Source: Eleginops maclovinus
Taxonomy: Eukaryota; Chordata; Actinopteri; Perciformes; Eleginopidae
Direction of reading: 5' to 3'
Assembly: GCF_036324505.1 (NCBI RefSeq)
Contig: NC_086350.1
Coordinates: 16,489,532 to 16,553,531, forward strand
DNA length: 64,000 nucleotides
Of the stretch, positions 32,501-46,874 are shown piece after piece. Positions within the stretch are counted from its first letter, which is position 1, and every line of letters begins with the position of its first letter. A model generated the notes under the pieces. It was given only the letters and a program-made list of their open reading frames with translations. It made no database searches and was not told where the DNA came from. Both the position numbers and the translations under genes were made by a program.

Positions 32501-35500
32501 AGAATGCATCAAGACATTCTTTTTCTAATATTCACTCATTCAAGTGTGTTTGCCCCACATTATTGCATCATTATCAGAAAGTAGATAAATATGCTGTTTG
32601 TGTATATAGTTGCAAGAAGGAATTTGGAGGAAGAGCAATTACAATCTAAAGCTCAAGTTCATCACAAAATAAGTGTATTCAGGTTCCAGATAGCTCGAAT
32701 GGCCTCTTATCCTTCTTCACTGATTCCAGGTCTCATGTTGTGTTAATTGACCATTGCTAAACACACAATTTAAAAGACAATCAAGGCAGTGGAGAATAAA
32801 GAACAGGGAAGCTATTTATCTAACATAGCCCAACTGGCTAAAGCTACATCCATTAAAGAAGAATAGATACTCAATTGTGGTTAAGACTGACAAAGCTCAA
32901 TTAAAGCAAATTTTTAAATGCCCTGTCTTCCACAGACATGATACACTTGATGTGCTCCTAGAAACTTGAGGCTGCTGTCCACTCCTGCAAAAACAAGGAG
33001 CATTTTTTATTAGGGCGTGTTGCATGACTGCAGTGAAAGTGAAATGTGAGAAGGAAGGGAGGGCACCCAGGCCAGCAGAGAGTCAGCATAGTGACCTTAT
33101 TGCCAGTTATTTAGCAAGATAAAAGTAAGCTCACAACCTACACTGCTTCCAAGAGACCGTTTAGAATTGCTGAAGAGTAGAGTTCTCTAATGTCTGACTT
33201 TTCCAAGTTGTCCAAGGTTAAGCAACTAGTGACTCCTACTGTAGATGCTACTTTGTGTTAGGGCTCTCTTTTTTGGGCCATAGAGGGTATGCCTTGCAGT
33301 TATAGGCAAGGTGGAGGTAGGCAGATACAATTAAGATATTTCCAGGCTAACTGAGAAAGTAGGGCCAGTTTCTACATAAGCAGTTTGTCACTTTGTGAAC
33401 AATTGTTAGGTCAGGGTGTTTCCTAGAGCCACTCTTTATCAAAATCACTTTTGTGTGTCTCACATAAAACCAAAACAAACTTCAATTGTGTGCTGATGGA
33501 CGGATTGAACACTCAGCCTTAATGCATGGCAGAAATTATAACAAGGCAGCTGCAAGAAAGCAATAATGTGCTGGCAGAATGTGAGCCATTGAAAATAGCA
33601 AATCATGAACGATAAGAAAAACACAATCGCACATGTCCAGATCAAGCATGTTACAAACAACACTAACAGAAGATAATTGGCCATCTGTTTACTATGATTA
33701 GTTGACATCACCTATTACATTTACTTTGATTGTGTGAGGTGTTGCCAAACACAGGAAAAAGGTTAAAGTAAGCCACTTTGTAAGTTTTAATAAATAACTG
33801 TTTATTAAGTGTTTACAGATGGTTGTGTGGCATACTTTCCTCCAGACAGCTGTTCCAAAGAGCGCATGGTTAAATAGCTACGCACACACACATTAATTGC
33901 TGCCTGTAAATTCAAATGTGGTCCTCTGTGACCTGTAGAAGAGAAGACCTGCTGGTAAACAGTGTGCAGATAGAGATCCATCCTATATTACCCCGTAGAA
34001 CATATCAAATAAAATATGTGAGAATGAACATGTGGAGATGTTTTTAGCTCTTGGGCTGCATAGTCTAGTTTGCAAATCTAAACCCTTGCAACACACCCAC
34101 AAAGACCGGTTCAAGGACTGAACTCTTACCTGACCCAAACCCACTCACCCATATGATTTTGAAACATAGCATAGCCAAGTCCACTTCTTTGTAGCAGAGT
34201 GCTCATTTGCATATATCTCGCTTCGTAGTGTGGGTTGGGTTGGGGTCAGTGTAGACCGAAGGCAAATGTGTCTCTGACCTAATTGAAAATATACCACATA
34301 ATGGAAAATATATACAATCTTAAGTGGCACTTAAGATGCATGTGATTCACAATAGGGTTCCTGTTATTGAGGGCAATCTGCTTCAACAAAATCTAGACAC
34401 GATGTTGATATATATCTGAATGCAAGACAATAAGTCGGAGCAGTGCCTTAAGTTTCTCTTATTGTTCAAAAGTATATAAGTGTATTCGTGTATGGATGGA
34501 TGGAGGAGTAGAGAAGGGGGTGGGGTTTGTTAATGCAGGCCTTCTGTATTTCAATTTCTTCTCTGAAATGAAGACCAATTTCTTTCATCTTTCAGAGGGC
34601 AGTATCCATCATGATCAATGCAACTCAATGCTGTGCTTTAAAGGGCTCCTTCTTAAAGGGGATTAAAGCCACAAAGGACTTCTGTGAAGGGTAAAACCAT
34701 TCTTTGATCTGTGACAATTTATGAATCTAACGAAGCGATTTCATATTCCATATCTGTGTTGAGTGGGAGTTTTATAGCACCCCAGCAATTGGATTTCTGT
34801 TCAGATAACACAGGAGGTGGACATGGTTTGGATGTGTGTGTCTTTTACACTGCTGTTGTTAGACCTTGTTCTGCAATTGTCACACAATCACCAATACTGT
34901 AATTTTCCCTGAGTGTTCAAGGCTTGTGACTTTCATTTTTTTTAAGTAGCAGATAACATAGCCATTACAATGCACAACTACATGCACAGAAGTCCACTAT
35001 CTAAAAAAGTAAAACACAGACCTTTAGATATTTTTTCAGGGATTTTTTTCCCTCTAAACCAAACTATTACTGCTAATAGAAATAACCCTTGATACCAAGG
35101 TCATGGTAGTAATCCAATATTCTAGTGACCATAGAGTTGTCAAATGGTCAATCAGAGTGCAGAGGGGTAATTAATCAGTGGTTAGTCACATAGGCTACAA
35201 TAAGATAACTTTGAGAAATGAGTTTTAAGATTTTTGTTTTAATATATAGAAGGAAGGACATTCTACTATCGGTGTCATGATGGTGAAAAGCTGGCAATGA
35301 GCAGGCCAGTGTGGGAAGTTGAGAGTCAAGCAGCAGAAGTAGAATGTTGTACACTTGCACGCTTAAAGGGTAGAAGTGGAGCATGAAGATTATGGAAATC
35401 CATTTTCAGTGCATGATGGAAACAACTTAAAATTCCATATATATACAGTCCAAAACACCAACAAACTGAGAGTTTCATAATGCAAATATTGTTTAGCCCT

Positions 35501-38500
35501 TAATGCTTTAAAGTTTGTGTAGACATTGTATATCTTGATTAACAATAATTATGCTTTTAAAACATTTGACATATTTTGGATGTAAACAGTCAAATTAGAA
35601 AAAAAATCACAGTTAATCATGGCATACAAACAGCCTGTTCAGCACAAAGTGAGTGGGCAACTCTGAGTTGTATAAAGAATAGCGTGAAATGCAGCTGCTG
35701 TCTGTCTGAGAGAGAGTTGACAGGATTTCAAAGCGTGGAGAATGGAAATAAGAAGTGCCATTGGAAGTGGCTGGTTCCTTCCTGGAGGAGTTATTGGTGA
35801 CTTCTATCTGCTTCTGATTGCCTTGCCAGCCCTATTTCCACAATTCCATGTCTATTTGCTCCCCATTTTTTATTTACATGGATCTTTTAGCTCTTGGATT
35901 TCATGAACCAAGTTCTATAAACTTGGTATAAACAAGTTCACTGATGCATGAGGAAACTAAGTGAAGATAAAGCGCATATTTTATCAGTCACGCTGCAAGT
36001 CCACATTTGTTTTGGTTATTTCATTTGTTTCAGTCTGTTTTCGTTACATTTATACACTAACTGGAGATTTTCAGGTAATGCTGTTGACAAATTTTGGGAC
36101 ATAATGGGGATATGTTTTTGTGTCTGTCTGTTTGATTGCAATGGGCAATTCTGTATATATTTATACCATCAATATATAAAATATGCAATCATTATGCTTG
36201 ACCGGCCATGTTCTCCTCTTTTAATTTGTAAGGATTTATTGATAAAATTTGTACATGTTAAGCAGGAAAGAAGTAGAGGACACACGGAGGTGCAGGTGGT
36301 GTGCAAATTATCATTAGTGTTTCATACTAACCTTTCAATGATAGAGGGCTCTTACTATCAATTATTTTCATGAATTTTTCATCACTCACATAGGCAGCAC
36401 ACTTCAAACAGCTAAAAAACTCTCCTGGAACTATACAGCCCACAGGCAACCATCAGCTGTCAAACAAGCTCCACGCTCTCCATAGATTTATCTGAAAGCA
36501 ATAAATGCAGATGATCCCAAGGAGACGAGGACGGCAGGGTCACTACAAGGAGGAAGACCGTTATTTGGAAATATACTGTAGATATTCTCATGCCATTAAT
36601 TGAAAAAATGTTTATTATATTTAACAGAATGTAATAAAGCAAGTTGTGACAGCTTATAGTACGAAAAAAAAAAACGAAAAAAATACAAGAAAAATGCTGA
36701 TCATCAGCTATCAGGTGTTGCAGATGATTTAAGCTCATATTTTACTGACTGCTGATAAACAGACAGTTAATCATTTATGTTGTTCTTCTGAGCATTTTGC
36801 CCTTGTTTTGAACTGATGTTTTATTTCCCCTAAGCATGAAGACATCAGGGATGCACGATAGCTTGAGGTAAGAAAACAATTTCTGTTTAATTTGCAGTTT
36901 AAAGACTGCTGGAGAGGGTCAAACTAGCCTCCCAGGGATTATTCGCATGCGGCTTCAACAGATGAAGGCAGCCATATGTTCTTCCTTACTGTCAGCACTT
37001 GACAGATACCCCTCAGTGAAGGTTGTTAACAACAGGTGAAGGGAGGCCCACGGGAATAACCTTATTGGCACAACGGAGTGATCAATTTGACTGCATCAAT
37101 AAATCTGTGTTCTATGCTATTTGGAGAGGAAAACGTGTACGTAACCTTCATATTAAGCGTAGTGTAATATGTGATTAATGTTGCTGCAAAAAAACATGTT
37201 TTCCATAAAAATGTAACTTGAGCATAAAAAATTCAAGAAACAGAATATACTATAATATACTTTCTTTGTATTGGAGCACTGCTTTAGATGTGTCGACATA
37301 TTATGCCTGTTGTATACAATTGGGTTTGAGATTAAATTCCTGGTTGATGAAGTTACATACTTTGGTTATCAGTGGAAGCATCAAGTGCATTTTAATAATA
37401 CACATACCAGAAGTCTGATTGATATGACATGCAGCAAATAACATTAAAGTGACTGCAGACTGTCAGAAATATTAAAAATGAATAGAAATGTGTGTATCCT
37501 TCAACAGTGCTAGAAGGCTCAGCTTAGGTCAGAGGTGAAAGATAAGTTGTTTACAAAAAGAGTTTAATTCACAGAAAAAATCTTACTCATTAGATTTCTA
37601 CACTTTCTTGCCAAAAGAAGATTACTACCATATTCATATCTGCATGTTAAGTATTAATCTATAACCTGCAGGCAATTAGCTAAGCCAAGCAAAGAAACAA
37701 GGACACCCTTAGTTTTCATTACTAACCAGGCTTGTTGTTCGATCTCTACACAAACACACATTCTGGTTTATAGGGAAGTTCATGCTCTCGGCAACTGTGA
37801 CCAATCATTTCCTATGGAAAACCATTTGAGCAAATGATGTCTTTGTTAGGTATGTGGTGACAATCAGACATCTGGTTGTTTTGTTACTTGTCATCAAAGG
37901 CAAAACTTGTAAAATAGCAATAATTGTAAATGTCAGGTTCTGTTAGGATTAACGGGATAACATATTATTATTAAAATTACACAGTGCTAGTTGGCGGATT
38001 TCACCACGTCGTTATGCCAAGATAAGTGAATTGCACACTGGTTCTTGGGTCACAGAGAGCAGTGTCAATCTTCTCATTTCATACTCAGCAAGAAACTGAG
38101 TAAGCTCATTCCTTTAAGGTGATATGTTTAACATGTGAAACTCTCATGCAGTAGGCAGTGTTCTGACAAAATCAGACATTGTGAGCTAATAAAATGTTCT
38201 AAGTTACAGTATGAAACAAATCTGCCTTAGATAACAAACAAAGGTCTTATGGTGCCTTTGTATTGTGCAACATCATATCACATTGTGTCTGGGAGACAAC
38301 AGTTGGGCACTTAAATGTATTAAGCTGCCTTTCAGAGTAAACTAGCTAATAGGCTATAAAACCATGGTCTGGCTCAATTATGGCTGACACGTTAGCGCTG
38401 TCACTGGCTGTCAGCTAAATGGACAGTGTCCTCTCTGGAAAAAGTAAAAAAAGTAACATCGAGATAGCTTGGTTGCTTTTTAAGATCCCTAGCACAAGAC

Positions 38501-41500
38501 ATTTCTGTTTTGCTCAACCCGTTTATTGCTTTTCATTTATGTCTGGCAAGTCACTGGCTGGCTAAAAGATCTCCAATTACAGCACTGCAGTCTTATGTCA
38601 AATAATTTCATCAATTTAGTGATAGATGTCCTTTTCAGATAAACATTATTGTTGCACATTCGGCCTACTATACCCCAATTCTGTGAGCATTTTAGTTTTT
38701 AGTATAAAAAAACAACAACATTTATCATCAGCAACTTGTTGATTTGTCTGTCTTTAGCAATGTTGTGGTACGTAACAGTAAATATAAATACACATATGCC
38801 ATTATTCTAGGTCCTGCTCAAAGGAGAAACCATCAACAAGGAGGTAATTGACCAGAAGCCAATTCACAGAAAGCACATGTAGGTTTTTGTGCTGCTGTGT
38901 GCTTTGTTTGATATAAATGTAATAGCATCCAAACCATGTTTTCTTAACGTATCTCAGCCGTTAGAGCTTGAGGCAAAAAGCTCCATTTCAATTGCATCAC
39001 TTACACAACCCCTGCAACCGTACAGTGTGACAGTGATTGTTGTTAGCCTGGGCAAGGAATGCTAGCATGAAGAATAGAAGTGAAAATATTGCACCAAAGT
39101 CTAAAAATAGACTAGTTGTAGCTTTCTGCAATGACATATTTTCCATGCAGTTGTGGTAACTTTACATTGTTCAAGCTAACACCAGTGCAAATGTGCGGGG
39201 TTCTATGGTGTTCAATAAAAAAACTCTGTCCCTGTTAAGAATACATAACTAAAAGAGGACATATCATGAACAATATAACTTTTTCAGTGCTTACTTGCAT
39301 TTGGTTTGTTTACTTGCATCTGTAGCCTAACAACCACCAAACTGTAACATTACACAAAAAAGACACTTTTTTTGATGAATGCCTCAGGCAGAAAACAGGG
39401 GATTCAATAGACCATTCAGATTTGGCTCCACTTTCTATGTCACATGCAGACTCATTGGAATATACAGGCTCTTATTGTGAGTATCCCCATCACCGTCTTG
39501 AGAACTTAAAAAGGGCTCTCACAAGACACAATCAGAGCAGACGAGCATTTCTGACAGAGAGTGATTACAAGTACTGTATATTCAGACAGACAGAATGGGA
39601 GAAATCATGTGTTTTAACATTAAATCATGTAAACATGTTCAAGTCATCTGAAATACAGGTATGAACCTGAACATTAGCATAATATATTCCCTTTATTCTC
39701 AAGAAATAATCAGTGTCATAGATTGATATTCCTAATAGCAAAAACACTAAAAGCAGTCTGTTATCACTTTTGTATCATGACTCAAGCTGTCGATGTTAAA
39801 GGTCAAACTTCACAGAATAAAACCACAAAATGACATTGTTTGTGTATTTCAGCATCATGAAGTCAATTATACTGTAAATAGCTCTGAACAAGATTACACT
39901 GTTCACACCGTAGCAACATTCTGGTAAAGATATAACCAAACGGGGACTCTGTGGTCACATATGGAATGAGAGGCAGCCCTCAGCTTGAGCGTATGCCATC
40001 CTGATCAAATGTGCAGATAGGTAGGCCCTGGAGAGAGCAAGTGCTAATTGGCTTGGTGGTTAGTGCTGAGGGTCAATGGTGGGCCAGGTCTCCAGAAGGA
40101 AAGGTCATCAGGGAGCCCAGTGCTGAGCACAGAGCTGTGGTGGAGCTCCCTGGGGGTCTGTGGTTACGACAGAATTTCTCTGCGTAGTATTGATTCAATG
40201 TCAGAATGCAGCCTTTTTTTAGCCTCCGGGTCTTAGGGAAGTTTTTTAAAAGAGTATTTTGTTTTTTTTTCCAGAAAATACCCTAAGTGTATGTTTATAG
40301 TACCTTCTCGTTAGAACTTGATTCCAATTGGAAACTTGGAAGTAGGATTATCCTCGTTGATTTTCCTTATAGTCCTTAACATTTAGACTCCTTTTAAACA
40401 AAAACTAATATTTATCCTGCCATTCAAACACATTGGGATTAAACATAGACCAAACAAAATGCATAATAATATTTCAAATAACAATTTCTTTTAAAGGTGA
40501 CATATTTCTTGACTTTGTATTGGTATGGGAAGATACATTGAGATGTTACTAAGAACGACAGAATTCTATACTCTTCTTATGGTTTTTGTTCACACGCTAG
40601 GGGTGTAAATGCTTAATATCATACATTCTTTGCTTACCTTTTGGGGCTGAGGGACCAATACATCCAAGCCCCTTTTATTACATCCCAAAATCTATTGACG
40701 GAAAGGGGCTCTTGAGAGTTAGCCAAATCAATACGGATAAATGCTGGCGAAATGGCTGACACGCCCTATAAATTATAAAACAGAGAGCAGCCCTTCTGTC
40801 ATTACAAAGGTCATGTGCCTTTTGCCTGAAATAAGTTCTTAGAAAACAAAATGAGAAGATAAATTACCTGATTGTTTATTTCATCCTTTAAACAAAGATT
40901 GTGTTCATGTTCAACCTGCAGTACAGGACGCTAGAAGCAGTTAACAGTATGTTTATAAGAAATATTTCAATTTCACAAGTCCACTTGAAACCACCAGGAC
41001 CCAATTACATACCTGCTTCCTTTTAAATCACGTAGATATCACAAAGCAGCTAAAGAGTTCCAGCTTCCAAGGAAATGTGATAGCAAATTTGAACATTGCT
41101 TTCTGTTGTGTCACAGTATTACAAAGATACATAACAGGGCTCTCAAAGACCTGATTTCGGTTCCCGGCAAACACATGCAGGTCAGACGGACATTTACAAA
41201 CGAGGAAAGGATTCTCTGTCTGTTTGTGTTTTCACTGAGATAACTCACAACCAGTCGGCTGTTGTCCATCCTTTCCTTCATTATGTGCAGGGAGTGACTT
41301 GATTCAAATAATGAGTCTTCATGGGAGTAAACGGACCAAAGTGTGAGTGAATGACCTAATGCACAGTTGACTTGTTTTTCCTTCCCCGATAGATGGATTG
41401 TATTGCTGTTGATGTATAGCATTATTGTGGCAATTTGTCTGCATGAGAGCAAGACAGATGGATGAGAGCAGGTCAGATGATTCATTTTGTTATTGATGGA

Positions 41501-44500
41501 TATGTAAGCTATTCTTGTGTTCTGTGACCTTTGTATCTTATTCCTTAGGAGTCAATTATTTAAGTACAGAAATGGTTTCCTGTAGTTATTATTGAGCATG
41601 AACCATAACATTCTAATAATGACTGTACATTATTAGGCGTACTTGGATTTGCCTTCAGTTCATTTGGTTTCCAACCTACTTTTAACACTCCTGGACAAAT
41701 TAAATCTATTAGAAAGATAAGACAAATTTTGTTATATCTGACACTGGGAATTTATGAGTTATACTTACAATCCTGTCTTGGCCAAAGAAGTGCTGCTGCG
41801 GCAAAATGTGTGGCGGATCATCCTGGAGTGAGTTATTACTATTAAAATGTCAATGTCTTTGTTCTACTTATTACACCAGCCTCGCAAAGTAATACAGTTG
41901 GCTTAAAATTAAAACCAACAAAAGAAAAAGAAAATGTGATTTAATTAATATTTATTGGACATGTATTTACAGGGGCTGTAAACATTTGCCAATAATGAGT
42001 TCTGATCATTTATGGTGATTTATGAGTGTTAATCATTAGCAAACGCATAATTATATCCTTAACCATTATTTCTGTACAGTGAGAGCAGGGTGATTTGCGG
42101 GTCATTATCTTACACTGACAGCAAAATGTATGTTATTTTAGGTAAACACCAAGAAAAGTCAAAGTATTTAAACAATAAAATCTAGCATTTTATAATCAAA
42201 TCTAGCATTCTATTGTACTTGTAGCTGAATCTGTGAGTTTTCTGGTTTTGACACACTTAAAAGGTCATAACGGTAAAAGAAAATCCATGTGATAGAGAAA
42301 TGTGTAGAGAAACGGGAACAATCACTGGTAGGGAAAAGCTGAGACACTCAAATCAAATACTAGCTCTCATAATTTGCTCAACAAAAGTATTACGTTTGAG
42401 AGAAGTGCTCCTGATCTCTAATCTCATTTCTTAAATTGAATTATATTTTAATTTGTACTGCTACCTTTACTTCCACACATTTCAATACCAGGATTGCTCT
42501 CCTGAATTGTTGGCCACTGTTCCAGTTGTAAAATGAACCCTGAGACTTGCTCATAAACACATGTTTAAGTGCTGTGCCTATGTCAGATAAAGAAAGTTTG
42601 AGCACTGGAACTGCCCACTGTTTTCTTCTATGTTTACATGTATACATTCATGTAACACCATAAAAACAGCTACAATACTTTGATACAAAAATGAGAATGT
42701 AAGGAAAAAGGATATTTTAGGAGCGTATGTGAATTTTATTTGAAGTTTACTTAAGGACTTATTTATCCCCAAAAAACATTTAGTCATCACTTCAGGTTTA
42801 AAAGCAGAAGGGACTTTAATAGGTGCCTGTAAACCTGATAACTCACTGAGCTTTTTAATCAAAGAGAATCCCATCTTTCAGCAACATGTTTGTAGCAGTT
42901 CTGGAATAAATGGCACAATGATATAAATAAATAAATGAGATATATTCCATGGTGAATTAAACTTCTATCAGTAGCCTCAGACCACAGCTTTTCAGAGCAG
43001 CACACATTATGGCCGTCACGTCTCTGGGATTACAGCTATTACTTATTTATTTATTTACCTTTATAGAAAGCAGTCATCAATCCTCTGTGACAAACGTACA
43101 GTGTAGTCAGCTCCCCTAAGGCTCCATGTCTAATGAAATATACCATATACCTGTCCTCAGCTTCCTCTGCTCTGACAGCCAGTGGCCATTTCTATGTGCT
43201 TGGGGTAAAGCAAAATCATTCAAAAATATACTTGAGCCATTTAGTAATGTGTTCATGGCCCAAGCTTTTTTCTCCCTTCTGTGTGCATGACTCAAACGCT
43301 AGCATATTTACTGTCAGGCTTGAGAATTATCAGCTTTAGTGGTGTATAAATGCCAACATGCTGTTATCACTGTGAGACTGATAGAAAACCAAAGAGCGGC
43401 AATTGCTGTGTGGGCAGTTCAAATGTTAAATTACCTTGTAAAACAATACTCTGTCAGCAAATCAAGACTTACCGGTGATTCAGTTTTTAGGTCAAAAGGA
43501 ACAAATCCCTGTGTTTAATGGAAACACTTAAAGTCCTGCTGAGACAATGTTGCCACTGTGAAGTGTGTTACAGATTGCTGAAGCTACAGCGAGAGTGCCT
43601 CGCTTCCTTGGGAGCAGCAGCGCCTGACTTTAGCATTCTCCTTTTCAGCTCACAAAGCCAAAAAGGAGCCTGAGATCCAGATGGCCTGTTAGTTCAATGC
43701 CTTCCAATATTTTATCATGAGTTTTTTTTCCAGTTTCTAGCATGCAAAAGCAAATTTTAATAACATTATTTATTATGAAAGCTTACATTCATGATATTTT
43801 TTGCTGTTTTCAATACTACTCAAATGTGCCCATCTTATCTTTTATTGTTATATAAAATACTCCACAATCCATTTGAGAATGCAAGTGCAAAAATGTAACC
43901 TAATAGCTCGCTACTACAACAGCTTCACTTAAAGCTTTAAAACGGTATGTATATTACATTCAATTGTTGTATATTTGCAACATGTAAGCAATGTTTTGAA
44001 CTACTTCTTCTATTGGCTATTCAACTTTTCTCAAGTGGAATCAAAATATGTCGACAGATTTGGAATAATAATCTCAACACAAAAACAAACAACAACCAAA
44101 ATAATAATATGGTACTCTGGGGAGAAGAACAGCTGACAGTCACTGCAGTGTTTTCTTGAAAATAATTTCTCAGAGGCATTTTACAATGCCAGACAATGCT
44201 ATTGAAGTATTGCACTGGGAACATACTGTACGGACAGTACATGGCTTGAACCCATATACTGACCCTCCAAATCTATCACTGAGATGCCTTTGAGTGAAGT
44301 TGGACAGGTCGGAAAAGACTGAATGTAGGGGCTAGTTATCATGAGTGTGGGATGATCCTCACTCAAAACAAAGCCTCTGACTGCTGCTGTGTTCCTGAAT
44401 GAAGAAGTCTCTAGAGGAAATACAGTTTGAGATGTTTTTTTGTTTCCTAATGCAGTCCTGCTGATGTGGTTTTCTCATATGGTGCTGCAGGAAATCAGGA

Positions 44501-46800
44501 AAGTATATAATACATCCTGGTAACCCGAAAAAAAGTGGAGAAAAAAGGTGTACAGTAATCTGATTGTTTAGCTGGCAGCTAGGGTGCTTGTGTTGACATT
44601 CTACTACAACAGAATGAGCCTCAATTAATAAACAAAAGGTAAGTGTGACTGTGTTGTCATAAATGATCCTGAACAAATAAACTTGGCTGGTTATAAATAA
44701 AAAGGGCATGTTTTTTTTTTTATATAAGGTTACGTTTTTATCAAAATTCAATTCAAGTAAAATAGATTCATCCTGTTTCAAATAATTAATTAATACTGTA
44801 CGACAATGATCATATCTGATATATTTTGTTCACTTCAAGTAAAAAATCATGGCAAATTGTATGACTTTAGGCCAAGTTAAAACTAAGATTTCAGATACAG
44901 GGTGTTTTTATGCAATACATGTCCCAGCCTAGCTCTTTCATGGAAACTGTTAAAGGGTTTTTGCCCCTCCAACAATGCTCAAAATGACAACGCTGCCATA
45001 AGTTGAATTCATGTGTAGGTTTCAGTGGGCCCAGCACAGTAATTGAGTATGAGGAATGGGAGCTATAACCATTCCCCATGTTCCCTTGTCCACCTCATCA
45101 CCTGCCATCTATGTAACTGTCCATCTACTGTCCCCATGGGAATCCATCCCATCATAGCTGGTAATGGCTTTCAGGTTGTTCAGATAATGGCTTAACTGAG
45201 GTTGACTTGTAACTTCCTGACATGTCTTGATGAGTGGCAGGTCTTAAACATGCAGACAGGCATTTGTAGTTTAAGAGGTTTAATTGGTGAGTTAAAAGGT
45301 TCAGTATTATAATATATACTTTTATTTTTTTAATTGTTTTGTTTAACTTAATAGGCCCTCCAGACCTGATTGCGCTTTGCTAATCAAAAAGTTATCTGTT
45401 AACAAAAAACCCAAAGCTGCTGCCTAGGTTGAACTAGAGCTGAAAATCAATAAAGCAACCTTATAATGGAATAGGAAAGATAATGAGACCAGTAAGGTAC
45501 AATAAACTGAGTGCTTTTAAACCTTTTACTTTCTCTTTAAAAAAACCAAAAACACTACAACTGACAAACATCCACAGTAATGTCACAGAACGCACTCTAT
45601 AGGCTCAAAGTGTTATGTTTTTTTTTTCTAAGTACCCTTTAACTGTTGCATTTAAAACAACAAAATATGGGGTAGATGAATCCACACTGCTACCACTAAA
45701 GACAATTTCCCTGCAGCATAACCATTACATAAGATCAGCTTTGCAGCCTTTAACTATGCTAATTACCAATTATTACATGTTGGCCATCTTGTTAGAAAAG
45801 CATTTTTGTGTCTGGAATATAGGACCTGTGCCCCCTGAATTCAAGGACACTGTATGCTGAAGGACAGCACTCAGAATCACTTAAATTGACATAAAACCCA
45901 ATTAGTGTTTCCTGTATGTCCATGATTACATTTATATAGGCGACCAGGCAGGGTCTATACTGAAGCTCTTTCATCTGACATGAAAATGGCAACAGCACAA
46001 AAAGGTAATGTTTTAAAGAACAATGGCACGACTGACTAAAAGGTTGTACCTTACTCTACTCTCCATTTGTCCAACTTGTGGTCAATATCAATTTGTATAT
46101 GTCCAAACTGCTATGACAGCTGGTCATATAAGCTCTATATAAGTGCTGTCACTCTGTCAAGTTGCAGAAAAAACTAAACAAAAACAGCACAACAGTAACA
46201 TTTTATTATCTATAATTGGAGCAAGAAGATATTAGTTTCAAAGAAATGCTACCTCAATGTGTTGCTGCACAAAGTTTGTCATACCAGGCCTAGACTGATG
46301 AATCAAATGTTAATATAACTTTATATGTGCAAGGTATCACATCCGTAACACACATGGATACCATCAAACATATTCTGTAACATCTTTTTGAGTCATCTTG
46401 TGTAGGTTAATGGCTCATTTCAACCTGGTTGTACAAAATGTAAATGTAGATTTGAAAATATTTGCTTACATTTAATTTCTCCCCTTAATGATTAAAAACT
46501 GGGAGGCCAGCTATGATTCAATAGTTTTTGTTTCAGGAGGCTATCTTGGACAGAGACAAAGAAATAGTATTGACCTTCATGTTAGTACATTACATCTCAT
46601 TGGCAGAGCTGACTAAAGGTTTGACACAGTTTTACATCATTTCTGATCAATGACTGCAGACTTTGGCTTGCATAATGAAAAAAACACACATGTTGCAGGA
46701 ACAAGGTGAAAAGAAAAGCATGAGGACAATTCTAATGATGAGAGCTGGCTTCAGAAATCATTTTCAGAGCAGATACTGTGTTTATGTAACATTGGTATTT
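29541..46800. other. 17-kb stretch with no recognisable gene
   Basis: AT-rich single-copy-looking DNA. I read the open frames (longest about 141 codons at 35948-36373) and recognised none. They lack exon-like boundaries and their composition looks random. No LINE, LTR or inverted-repeat element end was recognised. A short GT-rich segment lies near 31617-31657, an A run near 36663-36681 and a T run near 44709-44722. Segments that look like conserved non-coding DNA by balanced composition are about 36890-37100 and 45060-45260. A perfect ATTTGCAT octamer occurs at about 34205-34212. A tRNA A-box-like word near 40050 was considered and not called. Confidence 0.4.
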
Positions 46801-46807
46801 GTGTGCG

Positions 46808-46859
<52 letters not shown>

Positions 46860-46874
46860 TGTTTGTGTTTGTTT
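46801..46874. repeat. (GT)n microsatellite with GTTT variants
   Basis: A GT array of about 57 bases with two GC-containing interruptions at its left side, followed by three GTTT-type units. The open frames of Cys-Val or Thr-His across it are artefacts. Confidence 0.95.

Noticed and set aside
40030..40240. tRNA-derived SINE or tRNA pseudogene (A-box-like TGGCTTGGTGGTTAG)
   Set aside because: No convincing B box at the right distance, no tail and no duplication. One box alone is not enough.
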